From: Polytrichum commune
Lineage: Eukaryota > Streptophyta > Polytrichopsida > Polytrichales > Polytrichaceae
Reading direction: 5' to 3'
DNA length: 64,000 nucleotides
Assembly (NCBI GenBank): GCA_950295325.1
Contig: OX485804.1
Location: 18,476,001-18,540,000 of the forward strand
Shown: positions 1 through 12,024 of the stretch, one piece after another
Layout of the letters: each line of letters begins with the position of its first letter
How positions within the stretch are numbered: the stretch's first letter is position 1
Made by a program: the position numbers and the translations under genes
Notes under the pieces: model-generated
What the model was told of the DNA's origin: nothing
Seen by the model: only the letters and a program-made list of their open reading frames with translations
The model's database searches: none

Positions 1-1806
1 TGATAGATCAATCAGGCCAAGCCCAACAAGGGCAGATGCTTGCTTGTAAGATTCTGAGCTTCTTGTCATGTGGTCATGTTCTGGGGTGACCGTAACATAC
101 TGTATTGCATTGGTACTCTGAGGATTGTTTTTTCTTGTTTTTCTTCCAGGACTTATGCGGAGTTATCCTCTAACTCAGCATGACTTTTGGTTGGGATTTG
201 GTTGTTTGTTTTGCATACAATACCATCCATGTTCGGTAAGTTTCCGGTTTGATAGAAGAACATTTTATATCGGGTCTTGAGGGTCACTTTCATTTTGGCA
301 TGTCAAGAGGAGCTGAAATGAGTCTGGCCAGGCTCAAAGTACTGAAATAAGTTGCTCTTAACTCAAATGCAGACACTACCTTTGAGCACGCACCACAAGT
401 GGAAAGAAATTTCTGATTTTTTATGCAAAACAACCAACGGAAAATCGTCATAGGGGACCAACTCTCGATGAAAGTTCCATTCAGTTAAAGGATAACTCTA
501 ATAAACTTTCTGCAATTTCAGCTTTGAATACATATAACAGCCAAATTGGTATATCTAGTCTGTCCACCTCTGTGGCTCACTATATTCCTGTCAACCATCA
601 TACTACGCCACTCTCTTTTGCAATTATGGCAGTGAAAGCCACCTGTCTGATCTACTTCTTACCCCAATACTGTTTGTCAAACACTAACTGGGCTAAGAGG
701 CTTTTCTGTTCATACTTAATTTCCAGTTGAGATTAGTGTAGTAGCCATACAAACAGATAATTTTGATAGTTCAAATAATATGGTGTAATTTTAATGAAGT
801 GACAGGAGCACCGCATGTGGAGGACCAACGGTTTACAGTGAAAATGGCAGTTATGGAAGATCAGCGGTTCGCTGTAAAAACTGTTTACGATTTTTTGCGG
901 ACAAAAGGAAAGCCTGTTCCAACCGGGAAACCACAGGTAGTTGGACACAAAGTGGATATCAGTGGTTTGGCCAAAGCAGCCTTTGAAGCAGGAGGGCGAG
1001 CCCAGGTTGCATTCTGTCCCAACTTGTTTACTTTCCTTGTTCAACTTATCCATATTGGTAATTGCTTCTGGTGCGTGATAATTCCCGCACTCCCAGAAAC
1101 CTAATGCATCTGCTTTTTGGTTTTTCATAATTATAGTATATGTCTGTAATTGCCAAATATTGTTGGGAATGCATTCCTAAAATTTGCTGCTGGTAGATTG
1201 GACTCGTTGTGAGAAGCTTACTTAGACAAATTTGCTCATGGTCTAAGATGATGACGTGCTCGGTGAGATTTGCTGAATAAGCAACCAGGTATTCCATGTG
1301 CATAAAGTCATGTGGCATACTACACCAAACATGTGATTTAGTGTGGCATTAAAATTGATGTGTCATGTTAATTAGAGTGGTTTTCGTGAGTTGTCATTCA
1401 ACACTAAGTGTCATGTGACACCCTCTCTAGTTGAAACAAACTGATGACAAGACAATCAGTGTGAGTTCATGAGTTGAATAGTGCAGTCCACAATTAATTA
1501 GATATTTAGTATTGTAGCACAACGCATGTTTCTTAGTTGCGTCTTGCAATGGTTATATTTGTAGGTGGACTAGTCTGGACATGTGTTGTCTAAGGCTATT
1601 GCACCCATACCTATGAGTTAATGTCCCGGGTCATGCCTGCACAACCCGCTCAGATCGTTTGCCGTTGATGGCTGACCATTTTGGAACTGTGGAATGGCGC
1701 ATTAAGACCCATGTGCCAGCCTCGCTGTTCCAAAGTCTTCAAACTCATAGTAAATCATGACAACAGCTCTGAGAAACTGAAGTGGCCTTTCTTATGGATG
1801 TTCCAG
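1..1806. other. No supported gene; possible exon fragments
   Basis: I see no complete gene in this stretch. A pyrimidine-rich acceptor (TTCTTCCAG ending near 150) and a GTAAGT-like donor near 236 bracket a short segment open in one frame. A second open segment (about 790-940, plus strand) ends at CAG/GTAGTT. These look like exons, but I recognise no family and the intervening frames are closed. The stretch could equally be untranslated or pseudogenic DNA. Confidence 0.25.
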
Positions 1807-1968
1807 TTTGAAGCTGATGCTGGCTTTCAACGGTTCATTGCAACCCATTTCCAGCTAGACACTGCACCGGAGAGGGACAAAGAGAGGGCCTTGGAGCGTC
1901 TCAAAAAGTTGTATGACCAAGTACTGGCTGACTATGTGGAGGAACTGGTTGCCAGCAGCACTCAACAA
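1807..1968 (+). pseudogene. Exon-like segment, 54 codons, unknown product
   Basis: This is a 162-bp segment with phase 0 at both ends. It is preceded by a TTCCAG acceptor and followed by a perfect GTGAGT donor at 1969-1974. It encodes an acidic, helix-prone peptide rich in Glu, Arg, Lys and Leu, including the stretch ERALERLKKLYDQVLADYVEE. Composition and splice signals favour a real or formerly real exon. I cannot name the family, and no adjoining exon could be joined convincingly, so it may be a captured or decayed gene fragment. Confidence 0.35.
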
Positions 1969-2128
1969 GTGAGTTGAAGAATCATGAAATAGGCGTCCAC
2001 CTCATCATGTTTTTATTTTTTATTTTTTCTTATCTGTAGTAAACCACGGGGATGAAACCCAGTTAGTGCCTCCATAATTTCCTGGGGAGCTCATGCATGC
2101 CATTTGGCTAAGATCGTAGCTGACCACA

Positions 2129-2242
2129 TTAGTCTCCCTTTTCCAAAATCTCTTGTAGTTGGAGCAGCACATTTTTCCCAGTCTTCATCATGTCCTTGAC
2201 ACTGTCCAGATCAAATGATTGTGTTGGTTGGCTCGGCGATAA
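2129..2242 (-). pseudogene. Exon-like segment, minus strand, unknown product
   Basis: On the minus strand a long CTTT-rich polypyrimidine tract (2246-2275) ends in CAG, after which 37 codons run to a TAA. The peptide is helix-prone (SVKDMMKTGKNVLLQLQEIL). The tract also reads through in frame from an ATG near 2335, so the splice is not certain. The family is not recognised. It lies only about 160 bp from the plus-strand exon-like segment, in the opposite orientation, so the two cannot belong to one simple gene. Confidence 0.3.
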
Positions 2243-2335
2243 CTGAAAGAAAGAAAGAGAAAGGAGAGAACCTGAACATGAGAGTTTTTTTATCATCTTG
2301 GCAATGTCAAAGGCTTTGTTGAAAATCTCAGACAT

Positions 2336-4570
2336 GCTAAGGTGCCATCATACCAGCTCATGCGGCTAGTCTTTACGACTATACCATGGCTTTCTCTGTA
2401 CAGAGAGCTCTGATAGAATTTTACTCTGGGGATCTGAAGCCCATACTCTCTTTATTGGATGGCCTGCATTGTGATCTATATGTACACTCTAGTCTGGGGC
2501 CGGTGGTCTAACATTTGAGTGCACACTTGGAAATGAAAGACTGGAAGAATCCTGGAACTTAGACTATATATTTTGTTCTATTGATCTTGAGACAGTTCAT
2601 GAGGATTGTCCTATTTCAAAACATGAACATAGAGGATTGCGTTTTCGGAGAATTTCATACCCATCAACAAGGATGTGAGTTTATAACCTAATAAATGAAA
2701 GATTATGGAAGAACACATATTAACCCCATGTCTAACTAATTATGAAGGTTCAGTTGTGAGATCCTCGTATGAGCTCAATCTATGCCCAAGGGTGACGCAT
2801 CTCTCATTCACATCAACCTAATTCGTTATAGGGAAGTTTAACATTTAAATGAATGATTGGAACAATATTGGAGGGAGCTATATTTTTGTCATCTTGGAGA
2901 TTGTTCATGGGGTTGGGTACTACCAACTTGTCCTATTTCAAACCATGAATGTAGAGGAAACAAGTCAATCCTGAAAGTGGTCATCTGGGGTAAATCGCAC
3001 TTTCATGAACACATTCCAATGTACAAATGTCAATCTATTATGCATTCTTCTTGAGAATAAAAGAAGTAGAATTTCAAACTTTGTACATTTCAAAAGCAAG
3101 TTTGTCACATGTTGGTCACCTATATGCTTGTCATGTCCACTCTCTTGCAATCAATACCTACCTATTCAATTTGAAGCTTGAATTGCACCCTTCTTTGAAT
3201 GCCTTCATATGTGAATATCAGCACTACTAGGATATAGGCCTAGGAACTACACAAGATTAACAATCCATCTTGCTAGATCAAGCAAGTTGTTACATCCCAA
3301 AAGAGATCACCTCTAGTAGGAGGCAATAGCACTTTGCTTGGGGTGGCAACTCCCATATTATATGGCCAAGCATATGAAAACTTATACAACATATATTGAG
3401 CAATAGCTTATATATATACATATATATAATTTTTTTAGAATTCAAGAAATTAATTGATTGAAAAGTCCAGCATTATAAGAAATATTCTATTCAACAATTT
3501 CAAAATGGGTAACTGTAATTTTTTTTTTGTTATATATCTCTAGACATTGTTCAAAGCTAATTCTAGAATACGACATAGATATTTGGAAACTAATTTCGAC
3601 TTTTAAAAAAACTATTATAAAAATTTGATATTCTTATTATATGATATCATACGCCTAAAACCCAATATATTATGACATACCTTGCTAGTCCCCCTATAGA
3701 TAATATGAGAATTGCTACCCCAGGGCACTTTGTCAATAGGTTAGCTCGATAAACAATTTGTCAAAAGTTTACACATGAGCCAAAGTCAATGTTCATGGAT
3801 GAAGTATCTCTCATTCACACCAAACCCATGTTGGCATCATCTCTTTTAGGGTCCCTAGTCAACGGATTTAACAGCCATTATCACTTCCATAGTTGCCTGG
3901 GACTGTTTGAGATTATTTGATCCTGATTGCCTAGGACACCTAAACCCACTACACCATCAATTCAACTAGACATTATGTTGTGACCAAAACAAAATAGGTA
4001 TAGCATTGCCACCATTTAAGTCACACATAACACATTATGTGTCATTGACAAATTTGCAAATCTATCATAACAATATATTGCAAGTTTTCTAGTCACACAA
4101 GACATGTTGAGTGGGACTCGTATGGTGGTATTGATGTCATTGAACATTTTACAAATATATCACAATGGTAGATTTACAAATTTCTAAATCATGCAAGAGG
4201 TGTTGTGTGGGACTCATATGTTGCTACTAGTGTCATTGAGCTCAATAAACCACACTAAATCGTGCATTAGTGTCATATGGTATTTTATGTCATTATGGTA
4301 ACTTTTTTTATGACACTTCTTTTGAATGTGTGAGCAAATATTGTCATGGATGATGGATAAGTTCATCCATTGGCCAAAACCGTACCTTCTCTTGTTGGGT
4401 ACTCTAGTTGCACATGATGCATGAAATCCTTGTCAATTATTCCCACAAAGTTTGGTATACTTTGCATCCTACCAAATATGTGATAAAATATTGTCATGGA
4501 TGATTGACATTTGGATGAGAATTCACTTCATAAGTGATGGTAATTGTGACACCATAAATCTATAATCCCC
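2336..4570. other. AT-rich intergenic DNA, no gene seen
   Basis: I found no coding region or splice-supported exon. The stretch contains AT-rich simple sequence (for example TATATA near 3410-3430) and scattered phrases about loss of frame-free spacing only. Confidence 0.4.
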
Positions 4571-4700
4571 CAAAAAATCTACAAGGAATGACAAATAATG
4601 TTAGGTTAACATTTGGTGTTGGTGACACTACACCGGGGTTTACAATTAGTATTGAGCAAGACAATTAGAATCGGTGACACTAAATACAATGTGGAGTGTT
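4571..4700 (-). repeat. Dispersed repeat, inverted copy at 42945-43190
   Basis: The stretch with AATGTTAGGTT, followed by TTGGTGTTGGTGACACTA, recurs in reverse complement at about 42945-43190 with clear similarity over more than 100 bp. The family is unknown. The distant copy carries an extra GC-rich block (about 43030-43110). Confidence 0.55.
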
Positions 4701-4782
4701 GTCTCAGATACATACCATGGCAATAAACTACAAGCATATGAGACTTCCCGGACAACTCATCTTGCATCGGTGAACATCGTGT

Positions 4783-5300
4783 CATTATCTTTATTTAAAT
4801 AAAAATCTATCATTATTGTAGATTTGCAAGAAACTCTTTAACGCAAGAAGAGTTGGCTAGGTCTCATTTACTTGTAGTGATAGATTTGCAAAAAATTCTG
4901 CGACACATGGTGTGTTGTGTAAGATAGCTCGTGTAGTTACTATAGTGGTAGCAACTGAGGCAAGAGATTTGTTGCAGAGGATTAAACTATAACCCTTCCC
5001 ATTTTGCGTTGAGTTACTGGCACTGTAGTAGTTCAACATGGTGTTGTTATCTTTTTTTTAAATCGAAATGTATCAGTAGAGTAGATTTGCAAGAAACTCT
5101 TCAATGCAAGAAGAGTTGCCTGCTCCTCATTTACTTGTAGTGATAGATTTGCAAAAATCTCTGTGACACATGGTGTGTTGTGTGAGATAGCTCGTATAGT
5201 TACTATAGTCGTAGCAACTGAGGCAACAGATTTGTTGCAGAGGATTAAACCATGATCCTTCCCATTTGAGTTGAGTTACTGGTACTGTAGTGGTTGAACA
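4783..5300. repeat. Tandem duplication, period about 273 bp
   Basis: Two adjacent copies (about 4783-5036 and 5056-5300) share GTAGATTTGCAAGAAACTCTT, a GACACATGGTGTGTTGTGT segment and TTTGTTGCAGAGGATTAAAC. The landmark GTAGATTTGC lies at 4818 and 5091, giving the period. Small ORFs read here are by-products of the repeat, not genes. Confidence 0.85.
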
Positions 5301-5310
5301 AGTTTCCCAA

Positions 5311-6934
5311 TGATAACGGAAGTAGGTACACATGAATTTGGCCCAAAAAAATCTGTCCTATTGATGAGTCATTTCCTCCACTTTCGGCACAGGAAAAAGA
5401 GCAGGCTTGCCCATAACAATTTAGGGGTTGCATCACTTTCCGTGCATGTGGATAACTTCTAGCACCAGTGCACAAGTGCGTGGGAAATTGAAATTACTTC
5501 TCAAATCCGAACGAGCTATGGTGAGAGGGAATTATTGCATACGAGTGAATGCACCTCTCATTCATCCAACGTCAATATCCATGAAATAATCTGTAGTTCA
5601 GAGGTTACTTTTCTCCAGTTGATTGGAACATCAGAATTATTTTTTAAAGATTCCAAAGTAGTTTAGTCCAAGTCATTTGAGATGAATCGTACACAAACTT
5701 ATAAGGGTTCGAGTTTTTATGTCGGATGGATGAGAGATGTGTTCGCTTGAGTAATGAAGTTAGAAGCACCTTTACACTATGGAATTTGAGTGGACAACTT
5801 TCCAAGCGAGCTCGAAGAATCCTTGAGTGTGAAGCTAGGATTGGTGGATTGAGAGTTGACTTCATAATTAATTATTTCCCCCTTGTTCTCTCGTTTTGAC
5901 TTTACAACCCCATTCTCACCATGAGTTTAGAGATATGAAAAGATCATCTCGGGTTCATAACAGTCAAGATACTATGTGGGCCTTACATGGTCTCTCTTGA
6001 TCTTAATTGGACACCTATATTTGAGTGATATATTGGAAGGCTTGTTGTTAATCGGACACCAACAAGACATGTGTTACGATGAGATAGAATGTGGTGCTCA
6101 AAATATAAACACCATTCTAGGTTCAATTGTCAAGTACTTATTGGGAAGGTCCATGTGATGACTTGAAGGGAAAGAAACTGCTCATAGATTGTTCATACTT
6201 TGACCACTTACAACTATTGCATCTCAACTCCGACAAATTTCATTGTGAACATATCAAGCCTAGGTAACTCGTCTTGTGTCGATGATTTTTCTTGCAACGT
6301 TGTCACAATACCTTAACATATGCCCACAATAAGACCACATACCTTTAACTCTTACACATTCAACTTGACAAGTGAAAATGGTTGATCACCATGTCAACTG
6401 CCATAGGTCGCCTCCACACAACACACATAACGCATGGTTTCAAAGGACACGGCTCGATTCTCACTGACGCATATGCTTGTAGTGTTTGAAACTTGAAATC
6501 GATGACACTTTGTGTGCACTGTGATTTGTAATTGCTAACCGGATTAGACAACTCCCGACTGGTCAAAAATGTCGGTGGGGTTGACAGTGCCTACAAATAC
6601 GGCCACAAATTTCCTCCGAGCGGCTGTATACATGAGGCCTAATTTACGATCGATCGATTCGATTGGGAAACCGTTGCGAATCGTGATGATGAAGAACCTG
6701 ATGAAGGTCCTGGTGGAGGAGTTGTGGGATTGATCTCACCAAATCAGTTCCTCCCAACCAGGACAGATATGTGTGTTGAAAGGAGGCAAAACCTGTACCA
6801 GCTGACATAATGATCAAGCATCTTCACCTGAATTGGAGACGTAAGAGTTAATTAAGGTAATGTGGCCCTGTTGTGGCCACTTCCAACTCTACAGACAAAT
6901 TTGGACCAGGGTTCGGGGACAGTTTTGGGCACTG
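5311..6934. other. No gene seen
   Basis: Only short ORFs are present, with no domain, splice or repeat signature that I can identify. Confidence 0.4.
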
Positions 6935-6937
6935 GCG

Positions 6938-6985
6938 GTCAAGATCCTAGTGTTTCCAAGTCCAGCCAGTTTCATCTTGTCATAT
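6938..6985 (+). repeat. Dispersed short repeat, copies at 8425-8475 and 39735-39780
   Basis: A segment containing GATCCTAGTGTTTCCAAGTC recurs in the same orientation near 8430 (inside the Harbinger element) and in reverse complement near 39740-39780. It may be an end of an unidentified repeat family. Confidence 0.6.
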
Positions 6986-7104
6986 TTCAGGTTTCCTTTA
7001 TTAGGTTGAGGTATATTGCATAGATTACGCTAAAATGATCGGTTTTTCTCTTCTTCTGAAGTCTTGAATTTCAATCGGTTCTCCCCGTTCATTGATTTGC
7101 ACCA

Positions 7105-7107
7105 TTA
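7105..7107. repeat. Target site duplication TTA (left)
   Basis: TTA immediately precedes the left terminal repeat of the Harbinger-type element and is matched by TTA at 10465-10467. Confidence 0.8.
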
Positions 7108-8784
7108 GAGCATCCCCACCAGACTGGGCACCGCCCCGGGCATAATTGCACCGGTGGCACCACGGGCATAGTGTGGGTTTACCCGACATATTGTTGGAGC
7201 CCACTAGCTCGGGTACATGCCCCTCTTCGAGGCCGGCCCCCGCCCGGTATTACCCCCTTGCCCGATTCCATTAGCCTTGCCCGATGTCTTGCCCGGATAC
7301 CGATTCCGTGCCCGATGTGTTGCCCGATTCCCTACCCGATCCCTTTCGGTTCTCCGCCCGGAAATATACTAAAATCCCTCGTTAACTAATTCACTGATTA
7401 ACTAATTCATCTCCATTGCTCGTGTGCTTCCAAAGCCAATAGTGGACTTGCAATGCTTCTACCGTGGGTTACTAGCAGCTTAGGCAGAAAATACACAATG
7501 AGTTTTCTCAAGAACTCTTGAAATAGGAGTTCAAAGACCTTGGGTGTTGCCTACTCAAGTTAGCAACTATCATCTTATCTAAATTCCCTACTAACTTTCG
7601 AAAACTAATAATTCCATTCACACCAAAGAGTTATTTAATAAGAAACTAGACAACCAATGATGCATGACATTTAGCATCACTAAGCTTTAATGTAGGTGGA
7701 CCAACATCAACCATGTCCATTCTACACTAATAACCCTAATTCTCATTAAGTTCCCAATGATAAGTGCAGTTTTCCAAGTAGTACCCAAGTGAAAAAGAAT
7801 ATATTTTAGATATACATAACATAGATGAAAGAAATTTTAGCATTAACTTACCTCTATAATATGATACAACGGAGATTCTAAATGTCGCATTATCGAGCGT
7901 TATACTCATATAAAAGAGGGAGTTTTGAGATTAAAAAGTTGGGTCTTGCAAAAAATGTGTCGTAATATTGAGGGTGTCATATTAACGAGGTTCGACTGTA
8001 GAACCCTGGTCTCTCCTTTCTTTTGTGTGCAGTGGTAGGATAAGGGCCGTACGTTGGGTTTGCACTACTAGGGTCCACAACCAAAAACTCTCCAGAATGT
8101 AGCAATCCTTATTAGTGGAGAGCCAAGAATGTCGCGATCTCTGTACAGAGTGTACTCGGACCACATACTTTATACCTCCAAAGTGGTAATTTGTGGCGTC
8201 GCAATAATTTGGGACATAGTATAATAGATGATGATGCCCATGAGTTCGGGGCACAGTCTGGTAAAGGAAGGAAAAGGAAAGAGTGCCCAATACATGTGAG
8301 TGGGAATAACTGCATACACAAAAAACCTTAAAATAATACGAACTCAAATATTCGACACTGTTAGTTGATTCGACACCGAAGGCCACTCTGAAGACCCCGA
8401 CGCAGTGATCAGGGAGATTTTTAGGCATGATCGGTTGAGATCCTAGTGTTTGCAAGTCCAACCGGTTACATCATGTTGACATCCTTAGGGTTCTCCTTCG
8501 CTAAACTGGGGTATATTCCTCTCTATACAGTCCTCCAGAAGATATGACTTTGTTAGATTTTTTCTTCTCGTCTCCAATTATTTCTTCAACTCGAGACAGT
8601 GGTTTCAGAAGCTTAAGCGAGTTGACAAGTGTGTGAGCATGCATACAAATTGAAGCGTTACAATCTCAGCATAAGCCAGGACTCTGCCAATGATTACATG
8701 GTCCCATAACCGTCGTCAAAACCCCAAGTTGCAGGTATAAAGGAAAAAATTCATGGAGCTCCAGGGAGCTGGAGCGTAGCGTGG

Positions 8785-8880
8785 TTTGTATTTGTGTTTG
8801 TATTTGTGTTTGTGTTTGTGTTTGAGTTTGTGTTTGAGTTTGTGTTTGTGTTTGTGTTTGAGTTTGAGTTTGAGTTTGTT
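8785..8880. repeat. Hexamer microsatellite (TTTGTG/TTTGAG)n
   Basis: Sixteen hexamers of TTTGTG, TTTGTA and TTTGAG run without interruption. All overlapping ORFs, rich in Gln-Thr, Lys-His or Leu-Cys, are translations of this repeat and are not genes. Confidence 0.95.
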
Positions 8881-9006
8881 GACGCCGCGTTTGAAGAGAC
8901 GTTGCATAACATTGCACATTGGAATCCAATTAAGACAAATGAATTGCAGACATAAATCAGGAATACAAATACATAATTATGAGCCTAACTCTAACAAATA
9001 CATAAT

Positions 9007-10245
9007 TCAGATTCTTGAGCCCTGCAACCATGTAGATGGAGGGGAGATTTGCCTAGGTACAAACTGTTCCCGAATTGCAGGGGTCCAAAACTGGCCAAAG
9101 AGTTCATGAGGATCAGCAGAGAGTCGTCGACGTTGTGATGGGGGAGGGTTAATTGCGAAGTCATTAGGTTGAGAATCTAGGATGGTGGTTGTATCCTCAT
9201 CACGATCCGAAGCTGGTTGGCCGAAGTCATTCCCAAAAGCATTTAGATCAGCTACCCTCCTCTTGTCTGTAAACAAGTCGGAGGAATCATCCTCACAATC
9301 ATCATCAGCATCATCTTCTTCATTCAAATCTCCTCTAAACCCTAACCCTTGTGTTGGTGCAGGTGCAGGTGCAACAGGCGTGTTGGAGCAGACTCCAAAC
9401 CGAGGAGGAGCAGGCTCGTTGGAGGCAGCAACTTCGGCAGCAACCTGTACCTTGAGCTTTGCAAGCTCTTGGGTCATGCGGAGGTGGAGCCACTGTTTAG
9501 CAAGGTCACAGGTAATGTTCTTATCCTCTACTGTAAACAAGCTAAAAGCATTTTACTGAGCAATTTGCTCAGCTTTCTTCAATGTAGCTGCAGCAAAGTC
9601 AGTTGTAGCTTTTGCATTAGCGCGCAAAACTAGCTCCTTTCCCTTACTTTGTGCATGCTCGTTTTTTGCCGACTTAGCACCCTGTGGTCTTGTCTGTGCA
9701 GGTGGCGATTCGGTGGAGGGAGCCTGGCCATTCGGAGAAAGCAGATCGCGACGATCAACAGGCAGCCCCTCTCTTGAGGGCGGATAAAACCCTCCACCCT
9801 TTCGCTTGCCCATAAATATTGCCGCAAACCTAGGATAGCTCTTTAACAACAACCAGCAATGTTTTAGAACAAATGCCTTCCCACATTTTTGCTTGTACAA
9901 GCTCATAGCATCTAATACAAAATCATCCTCACTCTTCCCACTCTCATTCAGATCTCTCACTGACTGATAGCAACCACTGAACTTGGCGACAGATTGCTTG
10001 ATGTCAGACCATTTTGTCTCTAGAGACCTAGCAGGACGATCAGCTCCTCCCTCGGGTTTGTGTCTAGCATAGTGCGTTGCTACATTGATCCAAAATTGTG
10101 CATTCTTCTGCCCTATCCCTCTCCTGGCATCGGTGGAAGTATGCATAAAACTTCGGCAACACTGTTCTTCCTCCTCCGGACAGAAGTTCCTGCCCTTCTT
10201 GGTCCTCCCACCCGTTGCAGGCACACCCCCCCCCCTTCCTGACAT
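9007..10245 (-). pseudogene. Myb/SANT-like Harbinger accessory protein with one internal stop
   Basis: The 230-codon N-terminal part starts at the ATG at 10243-10245 (MSGRGG...). It has a Myb/SANT-like domain at about residues 18-120 with the usual spacing of aromatic residues: an acidic start, FWINVATHY, LETKWSDIK, a KFSGCY motif, then W-LLKSYPRF. A basic, Ser/Pro-rich linker follows. An in-frame TAA at 9553-9555 interrupts it, and the same frame stays open for a further 177 codons to 9007. That second part has the K/L/Q-rich helix and acidic tail typical of NAM-associated proteins of plant Harbingers. Such proteins bind transposon ends and help the transposase into the nucleus. A nonsense mutation is the simplest reading, and a short unrecognised intron is the alternative. 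The start lies about 220 bp inside the right end of the element. Confidence 0.72.
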
Positions 10246-10464
10246 GGTGGAATAAGTCCAAAGTTGGGCTAACTGCCGGATGGCGTTGGCGGGCAGAACA
10301 CGGTACCCGAGGCCAATATACCCGAAGAGCTCCTCCCAAATGCCCGGTCCGGCACCCTTTATGGCGTTAGCGTCGACTGGTGGACGTTAGAACTTGGCGT
10401 CCTGGGCACTGGATTTCCAGGAGTGCCGTTCAACTGACTTATACCTCTGCTGGTGGGGACGCTC

Positions 10465-10467
10465 TTA
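10465..10467. repeat. Target site duplication TTA (right)
   Basis: TTA follows the right terminal inverted repeat and matches the copy at 7105-7107. Confidence 0.8.
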
Positions 10468-11281
10468 GATCACGTCGTGGTTTGTCTCATCATGTTAGCA
10501 CTTGTGGGTCTTGCAGATAGTCATGTCAAGTTCGAGAATCGAGTTTGGGATGCAAAAGCTCTAAGATGTCGGAATGAAGAGTTTTGTGTTTCTTGAAAAA
10601 ACCTCATAAATCTTACCCTCTTTTCTTTTTCTTTTTGAATGGTGTCTTCGAATGGTGTCTAACCTTTAAGCAAGTAGATCAATCTCATCGTGACATCTTA
10701 GTGTCCATTCTTAACTACAAGCCATCATTGTCATATACCACTCAAATAGAGGTGCAATCACATAAGGTCCACACACCTTATGTATGCCATTGCTTCTTGC
10801 ATGTGTTGCTTATTGAATGGTCCATTAATACTAATTGGAAGAATAGAAAGCCAAATCAAACTACAAATGACAACACCAAGCAAATAGATTCAAGTGTTTA
10901 TGGTGATTCATCATGCCAAAAAGAAATATTCAAATATTGAAGCCCATCATTCCAGAAATATATATATTCAAACAAACAAAATTGAACTTTGTGGAAGAGT
11001 AAAACTTGTCCAAGGCAACATTCTCAATTGCAACCCCCAAAAAAATGCGTGCATCGTTATAGCTCTTGTGGGCAAGAGGTATACCATAAGCAACCTAACT
11101 AACCATATTTGAATAGGCGAATTTATCTATGCACATAACTATCGACCTACTACAAACTCCACCAAGTGTATTGATGACCGACCATGCGTATAATGAGGTC
11201 ATGCACCTAAATAATCTCCAACTCCATCCAAAGGGAGAAATAGCATGTATGCCAAAAGAAAATTGTATATATATTACAAAA
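10468..11281. other. No gene seen
   Basis: Short open frames (for example 10584-10940) show no domain or splice support. Confidence 0.4.
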
Positions 11282-11515
11282 GGAAATTGTTAAATCGACC
11301 ACATAGTTTGTTAGAACAACCACAAACGGGTCGCATGGTCACATGACCTTTCAAAATTTGATTTTTCGTCACACACATGAAGAGGAGCAAGATATGAACT
11401 CTCTATTAGAATTGATAAAACATGGCCAACTTGGATGACAAGACAAACCCTAGTGAACACCTTCCATATTGACTGTGGTCATTTTAACCAGTGTGCGGCC
11501 GATTCAAGAATCCCC
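11282..11515 (-). mobile_element. MITE-like element, copy 1 (about 234 bp)
   Basis: It begins GGAAATTGTTAAATCGACC and ends CCGATTCAAGAATCCCC, imperfect inverted repeats of each other that extend about 40 bp with an AACAACCACA motif. Its whole length matches copy 2 (12025-12256) in inverted orientation, including a shared GGATGACAAG segment and the tract around ACACACATGAAGAG. It is non-coding. The superfamily is unassigned because a clear target duplication was not found. Confidence 0.65.
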
Positions 11516-12024
11516 ATCACAAAAAATAGTCAATATAAAATCATGTCGTTTAATCCATCTCACTTTATGGGGTTCTTCTTTTTCATATAATATGATCATT
11601 AAATGCCTTTCTATGCAAGCGATTGGACACCGCCTTCAAGTTGATTGTGGCAAAGTTATACCCCATCCAAGGCTTGGTCTTACAGGGCTTGCGTAAGGTG
11701 GCCCAATATGGGTTCCCATTCCATCGTACAACAAAAGGGGCAGTCAAACATGAAGTTGTATGACCAAGTTATACGGCAAGAGACTTCGCATTGAAACTTC
11801 AAAATCCCGAAATTCCATTTTTTTGGTAGCCAATGGGGTGGTAGCAAAATGCAAAGGCTTTGGAGGCACAATGTCATGTGAGCAAGATCAAATGAAGGGT
11901 TAGGATCCATTGTTTGGAGCGTGTGTGGCAAGGGCGGTGGGCCAAGGGATTCATGCCACTCATGTAAATTGAAGTTGAAAAATGTTGGGAATTCTTTATT
12001 TTATTTTAGTCCATAGCTTTTTCA
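11516..12024. other. Spacer between the two inverted MITE copies
   Basis: This is about 510 bp without a recognisable gene. It holds an 83-codon minus ORF (11680-11931) without family signature. Together with the flanking inverted copies it could be taken for a longer element with long terminal inverted repeats. Confidence 0.4.

Larger units (their letters stand above)
7108..10464 (-). mobile_element. PIF/Harbinger-type DNA transposon, 3,357 bp
   Basis: The left end begins GAGCATCCCCACCAG. The right end is CTGGTGGGGACGCTC, its inverted copy with one mismatch, and both sides are flanked by TTA. A 3-bp TWA/TTA duplication and a GAGCATC-like terminus are usual for PIF/Harbinger. The one gene seen (9007-10245, minus) is a Myb/SANT-like protein of the kind these elements encode alongside a DDE transposase. 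No recognisable transposase lies in the other half (7108-8780), only a 159-codon minus-strand ORF (7982-8461) of unknown character. The element is therefore probably non-autonomous or a decayed relative that kept only the accessory gene. Confidence 0.8.

Noticed and set aside
7982-8461. Harbinger DDE transposase in the 159-codon minus ORF
   Set aside because: I could not see DDE_Tnp_4-type motifs or spacing in it, so I left it unassigned.
8666-9109. ORFs with long QT, KH or LC repeats
   Set aside because: They are translations of the TTTGTG hexamer repeat.
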